A stretch of DNA of 64,000 nucleotides from Chlorobiales bacterium. GTDB taxonomy: Bacteria > Bacteroidota > Chlorobiia > Chlorobiales > Chlorobiaceae. Below, piece after piece: positions 38,642 to 50,499 of the stretch. The translations under genes and the position numbers were made by a program. Each line of letters starts with the position of its first letter. The stretch's first letter is position 1. The stretch lies in the NCBI GenBank assembly GCA_026390855.1, contig JAPLFE010000134.1:1-64000 (forward strand). The letters are read 5' to 3'. The notes below the pieces were generated by a model. The model was given only the letters and a program-made list of their open reading frames with translations. It ran no database searches and was not told where the DNA came from.

Positions 38642-39176
38642 TGAGCACTATCTCAATGATCCAGCCCACAGTATCCGGTGGAGGAAAACTATTGACTTCC
38701 TTAACAGTTCTTCATTTTCAAGCACCGCTTGTTTCAAGGGGCTTGATATCGGTGACCGTACGCCGTTTACCGCCTCACTGGAGCGACTGTTCGAGTGTTC
38801 ATTCGAGAATACCGCAATTGATCTTGATGTTGAATCGCTTGATGGATTGTTTGGAGTGGTTACTGCTTTTGAAGTGCTTGAGCATCTGTACAATCCCCTC
38901 CATACGCTTCTTGAAGTCAAACGACTCCTGAAGGGGGAAAGTGCAAGACTTTATGTTTCGATGCCTCTTAAGAAGCCGGGCTTTCTTGCATGCCCTGAAC
39001 ATTTTCATGAGATGAGTCGTCAATCGGCTCTTTCGCTTTTTAATCGGGCAGGGTTCAGGGTGGTTCGAAGCGAGGAGTTTCGTATCCGTCCCCTGTTGTT
39101 TTATCTTACGGGATTGAAACCGCTGTTGCGGCTATTGTTTGAAAAGGTAAAGATTTATGAACTTATCGCTCAATAG
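38613..39176 (+). CDS. SAM-dependent methyltransferase
   Basis: VTAFEVLEHLYNPLHTLLEVKRLLK; HFHEMSRQSALSLFNRAGF. Confidence 0.82.
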   Translation: MQSTFRTVIDEHYLNDPAHSIRWRKTIDFLNSSSFSSTACFKGLDIGDRTPFTASLERLFECSFENTAIDLDVESLDGLFGVVTAFEVLEHLYNPLHTLLEVKRLLKGESARLYVSMPLKKPGFLACPEHFHEMSRQSALSLFNRAGFRVVRSEEFRIRPLLFYLTGLKPLLRLLFEKVKIYELIAQ

Positions 39177-40326
39177 GGGAATGCCATCTCAACAACCGTT
39201 CAGGCTTGTCTGGTTTTCTGAAATACAGTGGGATTTTCTTTCGACTCGTAAACAGCGTCTTTTGGGGCGCTTTCCGGAAAATTGGCAGATTCTTTTTATT
39301 GAGCCCTATGCTCTTGGTCGTCGCCATCACTGGCTTCCCGTTAAAAGAGGGCGTGTTTGGGTTGTGAGTGTGCCGTTTTTAAAGAGCGTGCCCTTCAGAA
39401 TCGGGCGTCTGCTTGATATTCCTCTTTTGCGTTTTTTTGTTTCGCTACCAGGAATTGTACTGATGTTTCTTTGGATGACTTTGCTTGGATTTGTTACCCA
39501 TGAAAGAATCATAGGATTAAGTAATGTCTATTGGGGAAGGGTTGCAGCCCTTTTGCCTTGTAGTTTGCGCTTTTATGATGCAAATGATGATCATCTTGCT
39601 TTTCCTAATACTCCATTGTGGCTGAAGGGATACCTTGATACTTATCTTTCAAGGATTCAGTTGCTTTTCAGCGTGAGTCCTGAGTTGACGAAGCGTCTTA
39701 GTGTGCCATCAGGGGTACGGTGTGTTGACCTTGGCAATGGAGTTGAATACAGTCATTTTGCCACTCCACGCAGTCAAGTGCCTGCGGGGATTTCTGGAAT
39801 AAAGGGATCTATTCTCGGATATGTCGGGGCTATGGACTGGCTTGATACAGCTCTTGTTGCTGCTACTGCGCGTGCTTGGCCGGAGTATTCTGTTCTGCTT
39901 ATCGGCCCGGCTTACGAAAGGGAATGGTGGAAAAAACAGAAGGATCTCAACACGATTCCAAATGTGCATTATGTTGGTAAAGTAGACTACGCTGAATTGC
40001 CTGCGTGGGTTCAGCGGTTTGATTTGGCGCTGATGCCACTGCTCAGTAATAAACTGAAAGGTGTTTCTCATCCGAACAAACTGTATGAATATAATGCTGC
40101 GGGTGTGCCGGTGCTTTCTATGAACTACTGCAGTGCCGTTGAAAAAGCTCGGGATGTGGTATATGTTGCTCTTTCACCAGAAGCATTTGTAAGTATGGTT
40201 CCTGAAGCACTGGCTGACCGGCGCAAGGAAGCAAGGCAGGCATTTGCCCGACAGCACAGTTGGGACGTGCTTGCTGCAACTCTTGTGCAAGAACTGCAGA
40301 GCGCGTATCTGGAGCATTGTCGTTGA
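39157..40326 (+). CDS. Group 1 glycosyltransferase
   Basis: DANDDHLAF; LALMPLLSNKLKGVSHPNKLYEYNAAGVPVLS. Confidence 0.85.
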   Translation: MNLSLNRGMPSQQPFRLVWFSEIQWDFLSTRKQRLLGRFPENWQILFIEPYALGRRHHWLPVKRGRVWVVSVPFLKSVPFRIGRLLDIPLLRFFVSLPGIVLMFLWMTLLGFVTHERIIGLSNVYWGRVAALLPCSLRFYDANDDHLAFPNTPLWLKGYLDTYLSRIQLLFSVSPELTKRLSVPSGVRCVDLGNGVEYSHFATPRSQVPAGISGIKGSILGYVGAMDWLDTALVAATARAWPEYSVLLIGPAYEREWWKKQKDLNTIPNVHYVGKVDYAELPAWVQRFDLALMPLLSNKLKGVSHPNKLYEYNAAGVPVLSMNYCSAVEKARDVVYVALSPEAFVSMVPEALADRRKEARQAFARQHSWDVLAATLVQELQSAYLEHCR

Positions 40327-41816
40327 GCCGCAATGATGTCATAGCGGGTCAGGCAGGTTTTTCATTTGCCGGATTTCTCTTCGGACAGGCATCCCGGTTC
40401 GGCTTTAACCTGCTTGTTGCAAGAGTGCTTGATGCTGATGCTCTTGGCACTTATGCTCTTGCTGTCGCTGTTATTCAGATTTCCGAAGTACTTGCCATAG
40501 CCGGGCTTGATTCAGGGTTACTGCGTTTTGTCAGTGTGCACAGCAGTGATCCTCTGCGTCAGAAGGCTGTGATTGCTTCAGCACTTAAGACAAGCCTGTT
40601 CCTTTCAATTGTTGTAGCGCTTTTTCTCGTTCTTTTTTCCGGTCGCATTGCTTTGATGCTTCATGGGAGTCATCTGCTTCAGCTTACTCTCTGCTGCTAT
40701 GCTGCGGCTCTTCCCTTCAATGTAGCAACAATGCTTTATGGGCATGCAATTCAGGGGTTCCGGAAACTTCAGCCGAAAATTATTGCGACCCAGGTATTGA
40801 ACCCATTTTTTCTGCTTTTGTTAACACTTCTGTTTCGCTCTGTGGTTGGACAGGATGCTGCTTTGTTTTTTCCCTTTGCCTTGTCGGGGGCTGTAGCATT
40901 TTTCTGGATCCGGCCTTTTCTGTCGAAAATCAGTGGCGTTGTTCCAATGGATATTGTCCGTGCCAGTTCTGACAAAGCTATGATGGTGTATGCGTTACCC
41001 TTTATGGTGGTGTCGCTGTTGAGTATGATAACTCACTGGCTCGATATCATGATGCTTGGTATGCTCACCGATACGGCAACCGTTGGGCTTTATCACCCTG
41101 CGGCTAGAACAGCAGGCCTCATTCGTGCTGTGCTGCTTGCTTTTGCAGGGATTGCTGCTCCGATGATTGCCATGCTGCATGCGGGGAGCCAGAGTGCGGA
41201 AATCGGTAGGATTTATAAAATGGTGACCCGTTGGATTTTTGGACTTGTTATTCCTCCTGTTATTCTTTTTATGCTGCTTCCTGAAATGGTGCTTGGTGTA
41301 TTTGGTGGGCGGTTTATCGCAGGAACGAGCGCATTGCTTCTGTTGACGGCAGCTTCGTTCCTGCAGGTCTGTTTTGGCCTATCATCGACCGTCCTAGCAA
41401 TGACGGGTTATGCTCGACTTAGTCTTTACAACGCGTTTGGTGCTCTTGGACTGCAGTTTGTTTTGAATCTTTTTTTGATTCCATGGATGGGGATAAACGG
41501 TGCAGCTCTGGCAACTCTGCTGGTCTTTTTTCTGCTTTCTGCTGTCCGGCTTGCCGAGGTATTCATTCTTTTAAAGATTCATCCTTTCGGCAAAGCTTTG
41601 TGGAAGCCTTTTGTTGCTGGACTTTGTTCGGCTTTGCTTCTCATGGGTTTGCGCCCCTGGATGATAGGTCTTCCTGTTTTTGCAGGGTTTATGACGGGAG
41701 CTCTTGTTGTGATATGCTGTTATACGTTGTTTATGCTGCTCCTGAAGTTGGAACAAGAGGAAAGAGAGATTATTTTAAGATTTGTACCCTTTATTAACAA
41801 GGAACCAAGGCTATAA
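40323..41816 (+). CDS. Polysaccharide flippase / oligosaccharide repeat unit exporter
   Basis: Multi-TM protein; TTG start overlaps preceding stop; LLVARVLDADALGTYALAVAV. Confidence 0.85.
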   Translation: MSRNDVIAGQAGFSFAGFLFGQASRFGFNLLVARVLDADALGTYALAVAVIQISEVLAIAGLDSGLLRFVSVHSSDPLRQKAVIASALKTSLFLSIVVALFLVLFSGRIALMLHGSHLLQLTLCCYAAALPFNVATMLYGHAIQGFRKLQPKIIATQVLNPFFLLLLTLLFRSVVGQDAALFFPFALSGAVAFFWIRPFLSKISGVVPMDIVRASSDKAMMVYALPFMVVSLLSMITHWLDIMMLGMLTDTATVGLYHPAARTAGLIRAVLLAFAGIAAPMIAMLHAGSQSAEIGRIYKMVTRWIFGLVIPPVILFMLLPEMVLGVFGGRFIAGTSALLLLTAASFLQVCFGLSSTVLAMTGYARLSLYNAFGALGLQFVLNLFLIPWMGINGAALATLLVFFLLSAVRLAEVFILLKIHPFGKALWKPFVAGLCSALLLMGLRPWMIGLPVFAGFMTGALVVICCYTLFMLLLKLEQEEREIILRFVPFINKEPRL

Positions 41817-41821
41817 CGCTT

Positions 41822-43393
41822 GTGAAGAAAAATATACTCCTTTTTCTTAGGGTATTTGCCGGCTATACCGCATTGGTGGTACTGCTTTTTTACCCGCTTG
41901 TTTTTCAGATGAAAATTCTGATAGCTCCCGATAGTCTCATTCCCCTTGCATCAACGATTGCTCTTGACAGGCTTCATGAAGCAACAGGAGTTTATCCCCT
42001 CTGGCAACCATGGATTTTTTCAGGAATGCCGACGGTGGAAGCGTTCAGTTATCTCAGTGGACTCTATTTCCCCAACGTATTTTTTAATTTCTTCCATACC
42101 GATGCTCTTTTTCTGCAGCTTCTTCATTTGGCATTTGCAGGCTTCGGGGTATTTCTGTTTTTACGGGAGTACAGGCTGACTAAGATTGCTGCGTTTTTTG
42201 GAGGAGCTGTTTTCATGCTTAATCCCTATATGACTGCCATGCTGGTTCATGGTCATGGAAGTCAGCTTATGACTGCGGCTTATATACCCTGGATGCTCTG
42301 GGCGACACTGCGGCTTATGGTGCGTGGAGGGTTGACTGAGGCGGGTATACTTGCTCTTGTTGCCGGGTTTCAGCTGCAGCGAGCTCATGTACAGATTGCT
42401 TACTATTCGTGGATGCTTACGCTTTTGTTTGTTCTGTTCCTTTTCATTTCACGCAGGGACTCTTTTAAGAAAAACCTTCTGCTCTCTTCACTTCTTTTAA
42501 TGGCACTTCTGTGTGGCGTTGCCATGTCAGCGTCGATTTATTTACCGGCATCTCAATATGCCGCCTTTTCAGTGAGAGGTGTGGCTGCTGAGGGAGGCAG
42601 TGCTTCATGGGATTACGCTACCATGTGGTCGATGCATCCTTTGGAACTGCTGACTTTTTTTGTTCCGGGGAGCTTTGGTTTTGGTGGGGTTACTTACTGG
42701 GGGTTTATGCCGTTTACCGACTTTCCTCATTATGCCGGTATTATTGTATTAATGCTTGCCATTGGTGGAGGTGCAATACGCAGGAAGGAGCCGTTGACCT
42801 GGTTTCTTGTTGCTGGATTGTTGGTTTTTATCCTGTTGTCGTTCGGGAGTTTTTTCAGCCCTGTTTTTAATCTGTTTTACTCTGCCGCTCCATTGTTCAG
42901 CAAGTTCAGAGTTCCTTCGATGGCGCTGATCATGGTTTATTTGATTATAGCTTTTTTTGCTGCTACAGGGGTTCAAGAATTGCTTCAGTGCCAGTCGGAC
43001 AAATTGAAGAAACTTCTTTATAGCGGAGCTTTTGCTTTTGCGGGGATTATGCTTCTTTATTTTGTTTTTGAACAGCGTTTTGAAGGTTTTTTCCGTTCTC
43101 TTTTTCCTGATCCTTCCGTTAGGGGTTTTGATATGGCCTTTATGGTCAATAAAGTGCGGTGGGAGAACCTGAAAGAAAGTTTCTTTACCGTTATGCTGGT
43201 TGTTGCTCTTTCTTTGGGGGTGATCTCGATCATTATCAAGAATATATTCTCCCGGAATTTGTCAATTGTGATGCTGCTGCTTATTGCGCTTGGCGATATT
43301 TTCTGGCTGGATATGCAGATAATTTATCCTTCTGCCGTTTCTCTGCGTTCTCCGGTTCTGACTGATGGCATTATGCTTGGCTTTCCGGCATGA
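41822..43393 (+). CDS. YfhO-like membrane protein, N-terminal part
   Basis: Multi-TM; AFAGFGVFLFLREYRLTKIAAFFGGAVFMLNPYMTAMLVHGHGSQLMTAAYIPW. Confidence 0.8.
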   Translation: MKKNILLFLRVFAGYTALVVLLFYPLVFQMKILIAPDSLIPLASTIALDRLHEATGVYPLWQPWIFSGMPTVEAFSYLSGLYFPNVFFNFFHTDALFLQLLHLAFAGFGVFLFLREYRLTKIAAFFGGAVFMLNPYMTAMLVHGHGSQLMTAAYIPWMLWATLRLMVRGGLTEAGILALVAGFQLQRAHVQIAYYSWMLTLLFVLFLFISRRDSFKKNLLLSSLLLMALLCGVAMSASIYLPASQYAAFSVRGVAAEGGSASWDYATMWSMHPLELLTFFVPGSFGFGGVTYWGFMPFTDFPHYAGIIVLMLAIGGGAIRRKEPLTWFLVAGLLVFILLSFGSFFSPVFNLFYSAAPLFSKFRVPSMALIMVYLIIAFFAATGVQELLQCQSDKLKKLLYSGAFAFAGIMLLYFVFEQRFEGFFRSLFPDPSVRGFDMAFMVNKVRWENLKESFFTVMLVVALSLGVISIIIKNIFSRNLSIVMLLLIALGDIFWLDMQIIYPSAVSLRSPVLTDGIMLGFPA

Positions 43394-44207
43394 TGATATT
43401 ACCCGTTTTCTAATTTCCAGAAAAGGGTTGTTCAGAATCTACCCTTCTGGACCACTTTTTACGGAAAACAAGTTTGCTCTTTTTGGGATTGAGTCGACTG
43501 GCGGCTACCATGCGGCAAAACTGAAGCTGTATGAAGCGTTTCTAGCAAAAAGCGGAAACCTTGCCAATCTGAATATTCTCAGAATGCTTAATGTTGCCTA
43601 TGTCATCAGTCCGGAACCGTTAGAGAATCCAGCACTTAAACTGCTAAAAACAGGGACTCTCCAGCTGGTAACCGGACCTATTATGGCTTATGTCTATAGT
43701 CTTCAGGGGGCCGCTCAGAGGGCATGGTTCGCTGAGCGCGTTACTGCGATTAAAAGCGATGAGGCATTGTATGCGAAGCTTGTTGATGAACATGCTGCTT
43801 CTGGTGAGGTATATATTGATGGGTCGCTCTGGACCGGCACCCGAACATTTGCAGGGGCAGCGGTTACATCGCTTGATGCAAAACCTGAGTCTCTGGTTCT
43901 GAAGGTTTCAGCTGAGGCAGAGGCATTTCTGGTAGTCAGTGAAATCTATTATCCTCTCCGGTGGAAGGTAAAGGTTGATGGCAGGAATGCATCAATACTG
44001 AAAGTGAATGGATTATTTCGAGGTGTCATTATTCCAGCCGGCAGCAGGGAGGTGCATTTCTCTTACGACAGAAGTGGGTTTGAAGCTGGGCGATGGATAT
44101 CTTTTGCCGCATTTGCGATGGCAATACTTATGGTTGCAGGTGGAGTGCTGAAGAGGGTCGTTTACTCGAGAAACGTTTATCATAAGACGAGAGGAGAAAT
44201 GGAGTGA
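43365..44207 (+). CDS. YfhO-like membrane protein, C-terminal part (+1 frame relative to the upstream ORF)
   Basis: Continues the YfhO architecture in another frame: DDITRFLISRKGLFRIYP, NILRMLNVAYVI. Confidence 0.75.
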   Translation: MALCLAFRHDDITRFLISRKGLFRIYPSGPLFTENKFALFGIESTGGYHAAKLKLYEAFLAKSGNLANLNILRMLNVAYVISPEPLENPALKLLKTGTLQLVTGPIMAYVYSLQGAAQRAWFAERVTAIKSDEALYAKLVDEHAASGEVYIDGSLWTGTRTFAGAAVTSLDAKPESLVLKVSAEAEAFLVVSEIYYPLRWKVKVDGRNASILKVNGLFRGVIIPAGSREVHFSYDRSGFEAGRWISFAAFAMAILMVAGGVLKRVVYSRNVYHKTRGEME

Positions 44208-44473
44208 AAAAATTCAAAATTTTACCATCATCTTTGCTAAGGCAGAAAAGTTTTTACTTGATTGCCCGGTAGCTTGAAAGTCAGTGTTTGTAAGCGGCGG
44301 GTTGACTCTTGGCAGGGGAAATGGGGCGAATGCAATATTTTTTCTCAAGAGATCAAAAATGATGATTTAGGTTTTGTTTTTTTTTATAATTCTCTTACAT
44401 TGACTGTCCTTATGGATTTTTAAGATTGCGTTTTTTGTAATCAGAGGTTTTTAAATAGAAAGAGAGTTTCAGT

Positions 44474-44881
44474 ATGCCGACGATTCAGCAGCTCATCAGG
44501 CTCGGAAGAAGTGTAAAAGCATCAAAAACAGCGTCACCGGCGCTTGATAAGTGCCCACAGAAGCGCGGGGTTTGTACTCGTGTTTACACGACAACACCAA
44601 AAAAACCTAACTCAGCGTTGCGTAAGGTTGCGCGTGTAAGGTTATCCAACAAGATTGAAGTTACAGCATATATCCCGGGAGAGGGTCATAACCTGCAGGA
44701 GCACTCAATTGTCTTGATCAGGGGTGGCAGGGTCAAGGATCTTCCTGGTGTGCGCTATCATATTGTGCGCGGTTCGCTGGATACGTCCGGTGTTTCCGAT
44801 CGTAAGCAGAGTCGGTCTAAGTATGGGGCCAAGCAGCCGAAAGCCGGTGCAGCTGCTCCTGTCAAGGGTAAAGGCAGATAG
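44474..44881 (+). CDS. rpsL: 30S ribosomal protein S12
   Basis: [31 protein letters not shown]. Confidence 0.98.
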   Translation: MPTIQQLIRLGRSVKASKTASPALDKCPQKRGVCTRVYTTTPKKPNSALRKVARVRLSNKIEVTAYIPGEGHNLQEHSIVLIRGGRVKDLPGVRYHIVRGSLDTSGVSDRKQSRSKYGAKQPKAGAAAPVKGKGR

Positions 44882-44907
44882 GTCCAATCATAAATTCATA
44901 GAAGAAT

Positions 44908-45375
44908 ATGCCGAAAAAAGGTGGCTATAAGAGAATAGGTGTTGATTTTCGTTACGGGGATGAAAGTGTAGCCCGTTTTATCAATGCTGTAATGCTTGAT
45001 GGTAAGAAAGCAGTGGCGACAAAGATAGTTTATGATGCTTTTGCTATTATTGCTGAAAAAATGACTGGTGAGGATCCGCTTGAGGTGTACCGTAAGGCGA
45101 TGTCGCATATTGCGCCGGTGGTTGAGGTTCGCAGTAAGAGGGTTGGTGGTGCTACGTATCAGATTCCTATGGAGGTTAAGGCTTCCAGGAGGGGTGCTCT
45201 TGCGTTCCGTTGGCTTAAGTTGTATGCTGCAAAGCGTGGAGGTAAGTCCATGGCTGAAAAGCTTGCTGCTGAGTTGATGGATGCTGCTAACGAGCAGGGT
45301 GCGTCAGTTAAAAAACGTGATGAGGTTCACAGAATGGCTGACGCTAATAAGGCGTTTGCGCATTTCAGGTTCTAA
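44908..45375 (+). CDS. rpsG: 30S ribosomal protein S7
   Basis: [34 protein letters not shown]. Confidence 0.98.
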   Translation: MPKKGGYKRIGVDFRYGDESVARFINAVMLDGKKAVATKIVYDAFAIIAEKMTGEDPLEVYRKAMSHIAPVVEVRSKRVGGATYQIPMEVKASRRGALAFRWLKLYAAKRGGKSMAEKLAAELMDAANEQGASVKKRDEVHRMADANKAFAHFRF

Positions 45376-45416
45376 GTTGTTATCAAAGTGTAGGGTAAAA
45401 GGTCAAAAAATTTGTT

Positions 45417-47531
45417 ATGGCAAGGCTTGTTGATTTAGATAAAGTACGTAACATCGGTATCATGGCTCACATTGATGCCGGTAAAACGACGACAACAGAG
45501 AGGATTCTGTATTATACGGGTCGTTTACACCGGATGGGTGAGGTGCATGAAGGTGGGGCGACTATGGACTGGATGGATCAGGAAAAAGAGCGTGGTATAA
45601 CAATCACCTCTGCGGCCACAACATGTTTTTGGACGCCTAAATTTGGTAATTATACTGGCGTTTATCATAGGATTAATATCATTGATACGCCTGGGCATGT
45701 GGATTTTACGGTTGAAGTTGAGCGTTCGCTGCGTGTACTTGATGGTGCTGTAGCACTTTTTTGTGCTGTTGGTGGAGTTGAACCTCAGTCGGAAACCGTA
45801 TGGCGTCAGGCGAATAAATATGGTGTGCCGAGAATTGCCTATGTCAATAAGATGGATAGGACTGGTGCAAACTTTTTTGAGACTGTTAAGGCTATAAGAG
45901 AGAGATTGGGTGCTAATCCAGTTCCTCTTCAGATACCGATCGGTGAGGGTGAGATTTTTGCTGGTTTCGTTGATCTTATCCGGATGAAGGGTATTATTTA
46001 TGATAAAGAAGATGGCAGTACCTATGAAGAAGTCGAAATTCCGCATGATCTGCAGAATGAGGCGAGGACTTGGAGGATTAATATGCTGGAGGCTGTTTCG
46101 GAGCATAATGACACTCTCCTTGAAAAGTATTTGAATGGTGAGGAGATTACAGAGGAAGAGATAAGAAACGTTTTGCGTCAGGCGACGTTGAAGGTTACCA
46201 TTATTCCTGTGCTTTGTGGTTCTTCATTTAAGAATAAGGGCGTTCAGTTTATGCTGGATGCCGTTGTAGAGTATCTTGCGTCTCCGGTGGATGTCGGTGC
46301 TGTTGAGGGTCACCATCCTCGTACTGAAGAGTCGATAACGCGTGAGCCGAGGGATGAAGAGCCTTTTGCCGCGCTTGCCTTTAAAATCGCGACTGATCCA
46401 TTTGTTGGTAAACTGACATTTTTCAGGGTTTACTCGGGTGTCCTTAAGGCTGGCAGTTATGTTCTTAATACCATGACTGGTAAAAAAGAGCGTATCGGTC
46501 GTGTGCTTCAGATGCACTCCAATAAGAGAGAAGATATAGATTGTGTTTATTGTGGCGATATTGCAGCAGCTGTTGGTTTGAAGGATGTAAGAACAGGTGA
46601 TACGCTCTGTGATGAAAATAATCCGGTTGTTCTCGAAAAAATGGTTTTTCCTGAGCCGGTTATTGAAATCGCTATTGAGCCTAAGACCAAGGCAGATTCC
46701 GATAAGCTCGGTATGTCGCTTGCCAAGCTTGCTGAAGAGGATCCTACATTTAAAGTTAAAACTGATGATGAAACCGGCCAGACTCTGATTGCTGGTATGG
46801 GTGAACTTCATCTTGAAATTTTGGTAGATAGACTCAAGCGTGAGTTTAAGGTTGAGGCCAATGTGGGTCAGCCGCAGGTTGCTTATCGTGAGACTATCAG
46901 AAAATCAGTTGATTTTGAGGGTAAATTTGTTCGTCAGTCAGGTGGTAAAGGTCAGTTTGGACTGGTTAATATTAATGTTGAGCCGCTTGAGGAAGGTAAG
47001 GGATACGAGTTTGTTGATGCTGTCAAGGGTGGTGTGATACCGAGAGAGTATATTCCAGCTGTCAATGCAGGTGTGCAGCAGGCCATGAAGAGTGGTGTTG
47101 TTGCAGGTTATCCTATGCAGGATATTAGAGTTACCTTGTTTGATGGTAAGTATCATGAGGTTGACTCTTCTGAGATGGCTTTCAAGATTGCAGGTTCAAT
47201 TGGATTTAAAGGGGCTGCTAAAAAAGCTGACCCAGTTCTGCTTGAGCCGATCATGAAGGTTGAGGTTATTACTCCTGAAGAGTATCTTGGTGATGTGATG
47301 GGTGATCTTTCAAGCCGTCGCGGTCATATAGAAGGTATGGGGCAGAGGGCTGGAGCTCAGTTTGTCAATGCAAAGGTGCCGCTTTCGGCAATGTTTGGAT
47401 ATTCGACCGATCTTCGTTCAATGAGTCAGGGCAGGGCTAATTATTCTATGGAATTTGATTGTTATCGCGAAGTTCCTCGCAATATTGCAGAGGCTTTGCA
47501 GGAGAAAAGGGTAAGTAAGGATTCAGATTAA
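45417..47531 (+). CDS. fusA: Elongation factor G
   Basis: [37 protein letters not shown]. Confidence 0.98.
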   Translation: MARLVDLDKVRNIGIMAHIDAGKTTTTERILYYTGRLHRMGEVHEGGATMDWMDQEKERGITITSAATTCFWTPKFGNYTGVYHRINIIDTPGHVDFTVEVERSLRVLDGAVALFCAVGGVEPQSETVWRQANKYGVPRIAYVNKMDRTGANFFETVKAIRERLGANPVPLQIPIGEGEIFAGFVDLIRMKGIIYDKEDGSTYEEVEIPHDLQNEARTWRINMLEAVSEHNDTLLEKYLNGEEITEEEIRNVLRQATLKVTIIPVLCGSSFKNKGVQFMLDAVVEYLASPVDVGAVEGHHPRTEESITREPRDEEPFAALAFKIATDPFVGKLTFFRVYSGVLKAGSYVLNTMTGKKERIGRVLQMHSNKREDIDCVYCGDIAAAVGLKDVRTGDTLCDENNPVVLEKMVFPEPVIEIAIEPKTKADSDKLGMSLAKLAEEDPTFKVKTDDETGQTLIAGMGELHLEILVDRLKREFKVEANVGQPQVAYRETIRKSVDFEGKFVRQSGGKGQFGLVNINVEPLEEGKGYEFVDAVKGGVIPREYIPAVNAGVQQAMKSGVVAGYPMQDIRVTLFDGKYHEVDSSEMAFKIAGSIGFKGAAKKADPVLLEPIMKVEVITPEEYLGDVMGDLSSRRGHIEGMGQRAGAQFVNAKVPLSAMFGYSTDLRSMSQGRANYSMEFDCYREVPRNIAEALQEKRVSKDSD

Positions 47532-47598
47532 GCCGGCGAGACAGACTATCAGTTTTAACTACTACAAACAATAAAGATAACCGTTACGGAGATAAGTT

Positions 47599-48780
47599 AT
47601 GGCAAAAGAGTCCTACAAAAGGGATAAACCCCATGTAAATATAGGTACCATCGGTCACGTTGACCATGGTAAAACAACCTTGACTGCTGCAATTACCTCG
47701 GTTCTTGCAAAGCAGGGTCTTGCGCTGCAGCGTGATTTCGGCAGTATCGATAAGGCTCCAGAAGAGAGAGAACGCGGTATTACCATTTCAACTGCGCACG
47801 TTGAGTATCAGACGAAAAAACGTCACTATGCACATATTGACTGTCCAGGTCATGCTGACTACATTAAAAACATGATTACTGGTGCTGCTCAGATGGATGG
47901 CGCTATTCTTGTAGTAGCAGGTACTGATGGTCCTATGCCTCAGACTCGTGAGCACATTCTGCTTGCTCGTCAGGTTAACGTTCCTTCACTTGTTGTGTTC
48001 CTGAATAAAGTTGACATAGCTGATCCTGAACTTATCGAGCTCGTTGAGCTTGAGCTCAGAGAACTTTTGACTCAGTATGATTTCCCTGGTGATGATATTC
48101 CGATCATTAAGGGCTCTGCTTTGAAGGCTCTTGAAGGTGATCCGGAAGCAGAAAAATCTATTATGGAGCTTATGGATGCAGTTGACGATTTTATTCCTGA
48201 TCCAGTTCGTGATGTTGATAAGCCATTCCTGATGCCAGTAGAAGATGTGTTCTCTATTTCCGGTCGTGGTACTGTTGGTACAGGCAGGATTGAGAGAGGA
48301 CGTATCAAGATCAACGAAGAAGTTGAAATTGTTGGTATCAGACCAACTCGCAAGTCAGTCGTTACCGGTATCGAGATGTTCCAGAAGCTTCTTGATGAAG
48401 GTCAGGCTGGTGATAACGCCGGTCTTCTTCTCAGAGGTGTTGATAAGACAGAACTTGAGCGTGGTATGGTTATTGCAAAACCAGGTACAATCAAGCCTCA
48501 TACTAAGTTCAATGCTCAGGTCTACATTCTTAAAAAAGAAGAAGGTGGTCGTCATACACCATTCTTTAATGGATATCGTCCTCAATTCTACTTCCGTACC
48601 ACAGATGTTACTGGTTCAGTAACGTTGCCTGAAGGTGTTGAGATGGTTATGCCTGGCGACAACCTTGGTGTTGATGTTGAGTTACTTGCTCCTATTGCTA
48701 TGGATGAAGGTCTGCGTTTTGCTATCCGTGAAGGCGGTCGTACCGTTGGTGCGGGTTCAGTAACAAAGATCATCGAATAA
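47599..48780 (+). CDS. tuf: Elongation factor Tu
   Basis: [48 protein letters not shown]. Confidence 0.99.
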   Translation: MAKESYKRDKPHVNIGTIGHVDHGKTTLTAAITSVLAKQGLALQRDFGSIDKAPEERERGITISTAHVEYQTKKRHYAHIDCPGHADYIKNMITGAAQMDGAILVVAGTDGPMPQTREHILLARQVNVPSLVVFLNKVDIADPELIELVELELRELLTQYDFPGDDIPIIKGSALKALEGDPEAEKSIMELMDAVDDFIPDPVRDVDKPFLMPVEDVFSISGRGTVGTGRIERGRIKINEEVEIVGIRPTRKSVVTGIEMFQKLLDEGQAGDNAGLLLRGVDKTELERGMVIAKPGTIKPHTKFNAQVYILKKEEGGRHTPFFNGYRPQFYFRTTDVTGSVTLPEGVEMVMPGDNLGVDVELLAPIAMDEGLRFAIREGGRTVGAGSVTKIIE

Positions 48781-48799
48781 TAGATTGTACGGGCGTCCC

Positions 48800-48831
48800 G
48801 GGACAGGGCCTTGAAATCCTGTCCCTTTTTT
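48800..48831 (+). terminator. Rho-independent terminator between tuf and rpsJ
   Basis: gggacagg-gccttgaaat-cctgtccc-tttttt. Confidence 0.85.
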
Positions 48832-48858
48832 ATTGATAACACGAAAAAGGGTTGACAA

Positions 48859-49170
48859 GTGGCTGTACAGCAAAAGATAAGAATCAAGCTCAAGTCTTAC
48901 GACCATAGTCTGGTTGATAAGTGGGCTCTAAGGATTATTGATGTAGTCAAGCAGACAGATGCGATCATCTTTGGTCCAATACCCCTGCCCACAAAATCAC
49001 ATGTTTATACCGTGAACCGGTCTCCGCATGTTGATAAGAAGTCTCGTGAGCAGTTTTCTTTCTCCTCTCACAAGAGGTTGATCGAAATTATAAACCCGAC
49101 ATCCAGGACCATTGATATGTTGATGAAGCTGGAGCTTCCAAGTGGCGTTGATGTTGAAATTAAGTCTTAA
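48859..49170 (+). CDS. rpsJ: 30S ribosomal protein S10
   Basis: [30 protein letters not shown]. Confidence 0.98.
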   Translation: MAVQQKIRIKLKSYDHSLVDKWALRIIDVVKQTDAIIFGPIPLPTKSHVYTVNRSPHVDKKSREQFSFSSHKRLIEIINPTSRTIDMLMKLELPSGVDVEIKS

Positions 49171-49192
49171 AGAATTAGAATAGATAATTCAT

Positions 49193-49822
49193 ATGGGTGC
49201 GATTCTTGGAAAGAAAATCGGCATGACCCGTTTATTCAATGATAAACGCGAAGCAGTATCCTGCACGATTATCCAGGCAGGTCCATGCTTTGTGACACAG
49301 GTTAAACGTGTTGATACAGACGGTTACGATGCTTATCAGGTCGGTATCGGGGAAAGAAAAGAGAAAAAGGTAAGTAAGCCATTACAGGGTCATTACAAAA
49401 AGGCTGGTGTTGCACCTGGTTTCAAGTTGGCTGAGTTTGATTTTAAAGAGCTCAATCAGGAACTTGAGTTAGGAAGTTCTGTCAGTGTTGAGTCGTTCAA
49501 GGAAGGCGAGATTGTTAATGTTCTCGGTGTTTCAAAAGGTAAAGGTTTTGCCGGTGTTATGAAGCGTCACAATTTCAGTGGCGGTCAGAGAACACACGGT
49601 CAGTCTGACCGGCAGAGAGCACCAGGATCAGTTGGCGGTTCATCCGATCCTTCCAGGGTTTTTAAGGGTACCAGAATGGCTGGCCGCATGGGATCAGACA
49701 ATATTACTGTCAGGAATCTTGTGATTTTCAAGATCATGCCTGAATCCAATCTTATTGTGATAAAGGGATCTGTACCGGGGCCAAAAAATTCCTATGTCAA
49801 GATTGTTTCTACAAAAAAGTAA
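49193..49822 (+). CDS. rplC: 50S ribosomal protein L3
   Basis: [41 protein letters not shown]. Confidence 0.98.
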   Translation: MGAILGKKIGMTRLFNDKREAVSCTIIQAGPCFVTQVKRVDTDGYDAYQVGIGERKEKKVSKPLQGHYKKAGVAPGFKLAEFDFKELNQELELGSSVSVESFKEGEIVNVLGVSKGKGFAGVMKRHNFSGGQRTHGQSDRQRAPGSVGGSSDPSRVFKGTRMAGRMGSDNITVRNLVIFKIMPESNLIVIKGSVPGPKNSYVKIVSTKK

Positions 49823-49841
49823 AAGCTGAATGCGCGAAGCT

Positions 49842-50468
49842 ATGGAACTTAAAGTCTTAAATACCGGCGGTACTGAAACCGGGGAAGTGGTAACGCTCCG
49901 TGATGATATATTCGGCGCTGAAATATCTGAACATGCGATGTATCTTGACGTAAAGTCGATTCTCGCACATAAGAGGCAGGGAACTCACAAGTCGAAAACC
50001 CGTGGCGAAGTAAGAGGTGGAGGCAGAAAGCCTTTGCGTCAGAAAGGCACTGGTAATGCACGTCAGGGTTCTTCACGTTCGCCAGTTAATATCGGCGGTG
50101 GAACGATATTCGGACCTACGCCTCATGCATATGATCAGAAAGTTAACAAGAAGGTAAAGCTTCTGGCAAGACGCTCTGCATTGAGCTCAAAGGCGAAAGC
50201 TGGTCAGATTCTTATTGTAGAAGATTTCAGGTTTGAACAGATAAAGACAAAGCCATTTGCCGATATTCTGAAAAATCTAGGTCTTTCCGAGAAAAAAACC
50301 TTGATGCTTACGCCTGAGTATGATATGATTATTGCAAGATCGGGCAGAAATATTGAGGTGCTTAATATTATGACTGCGGATAAGGCATCAACGTATGATA
50401 TTCTCCATAGCCACACGCTACTTGTTCAGAAGACCGCGTTGAAAACAATAGAAGATACATTAGGGTAA
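49842..50468 (+). CDS. rplD: 50S ribosomal protein L4
   Basis: [28 protein letters not shown]; alternative start at 49830. Confidence 0.96.
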   Translation: MELKVLNTGGTETGEVVTLRDDIFGAEISEHAMYLDVKSILAHKRQGTHKSKTRGEVRGGGRKPLRQKGTGNARQGSSRSPVNIGGGTIFGPTPHAYDQKVNKKVKLLARRSALSSKAKAGQILIVEDFRFEQIKTKPFADILKNLGLSEKKTLMLTPEYDMIIARSGRNIEVLNIMTADKASTYDILHSHTLLVQKTALKTIEDTLG

Positions 50469-50499
50469 TTGCAGTTTTCCAGAAAAAGGAGATAAAGAG

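Noticed and set aside
43365-43395. Programmed +1 frameshift (RF2-like) in the YfhO-like gene
   Set aside because: GCA-UGA is not a known efficient +1 slippery site and no Shine-Dalgarno-like stimulator was evident; simple mutation or sequencing error is likelier
45525-47156. Long minus-strand ORFs (193 aa, 195 aa, 72 aa) antisense to fusA
   Set aside because: Antisense shadow ORFs of a highly conserved gene; no recognizable protein features
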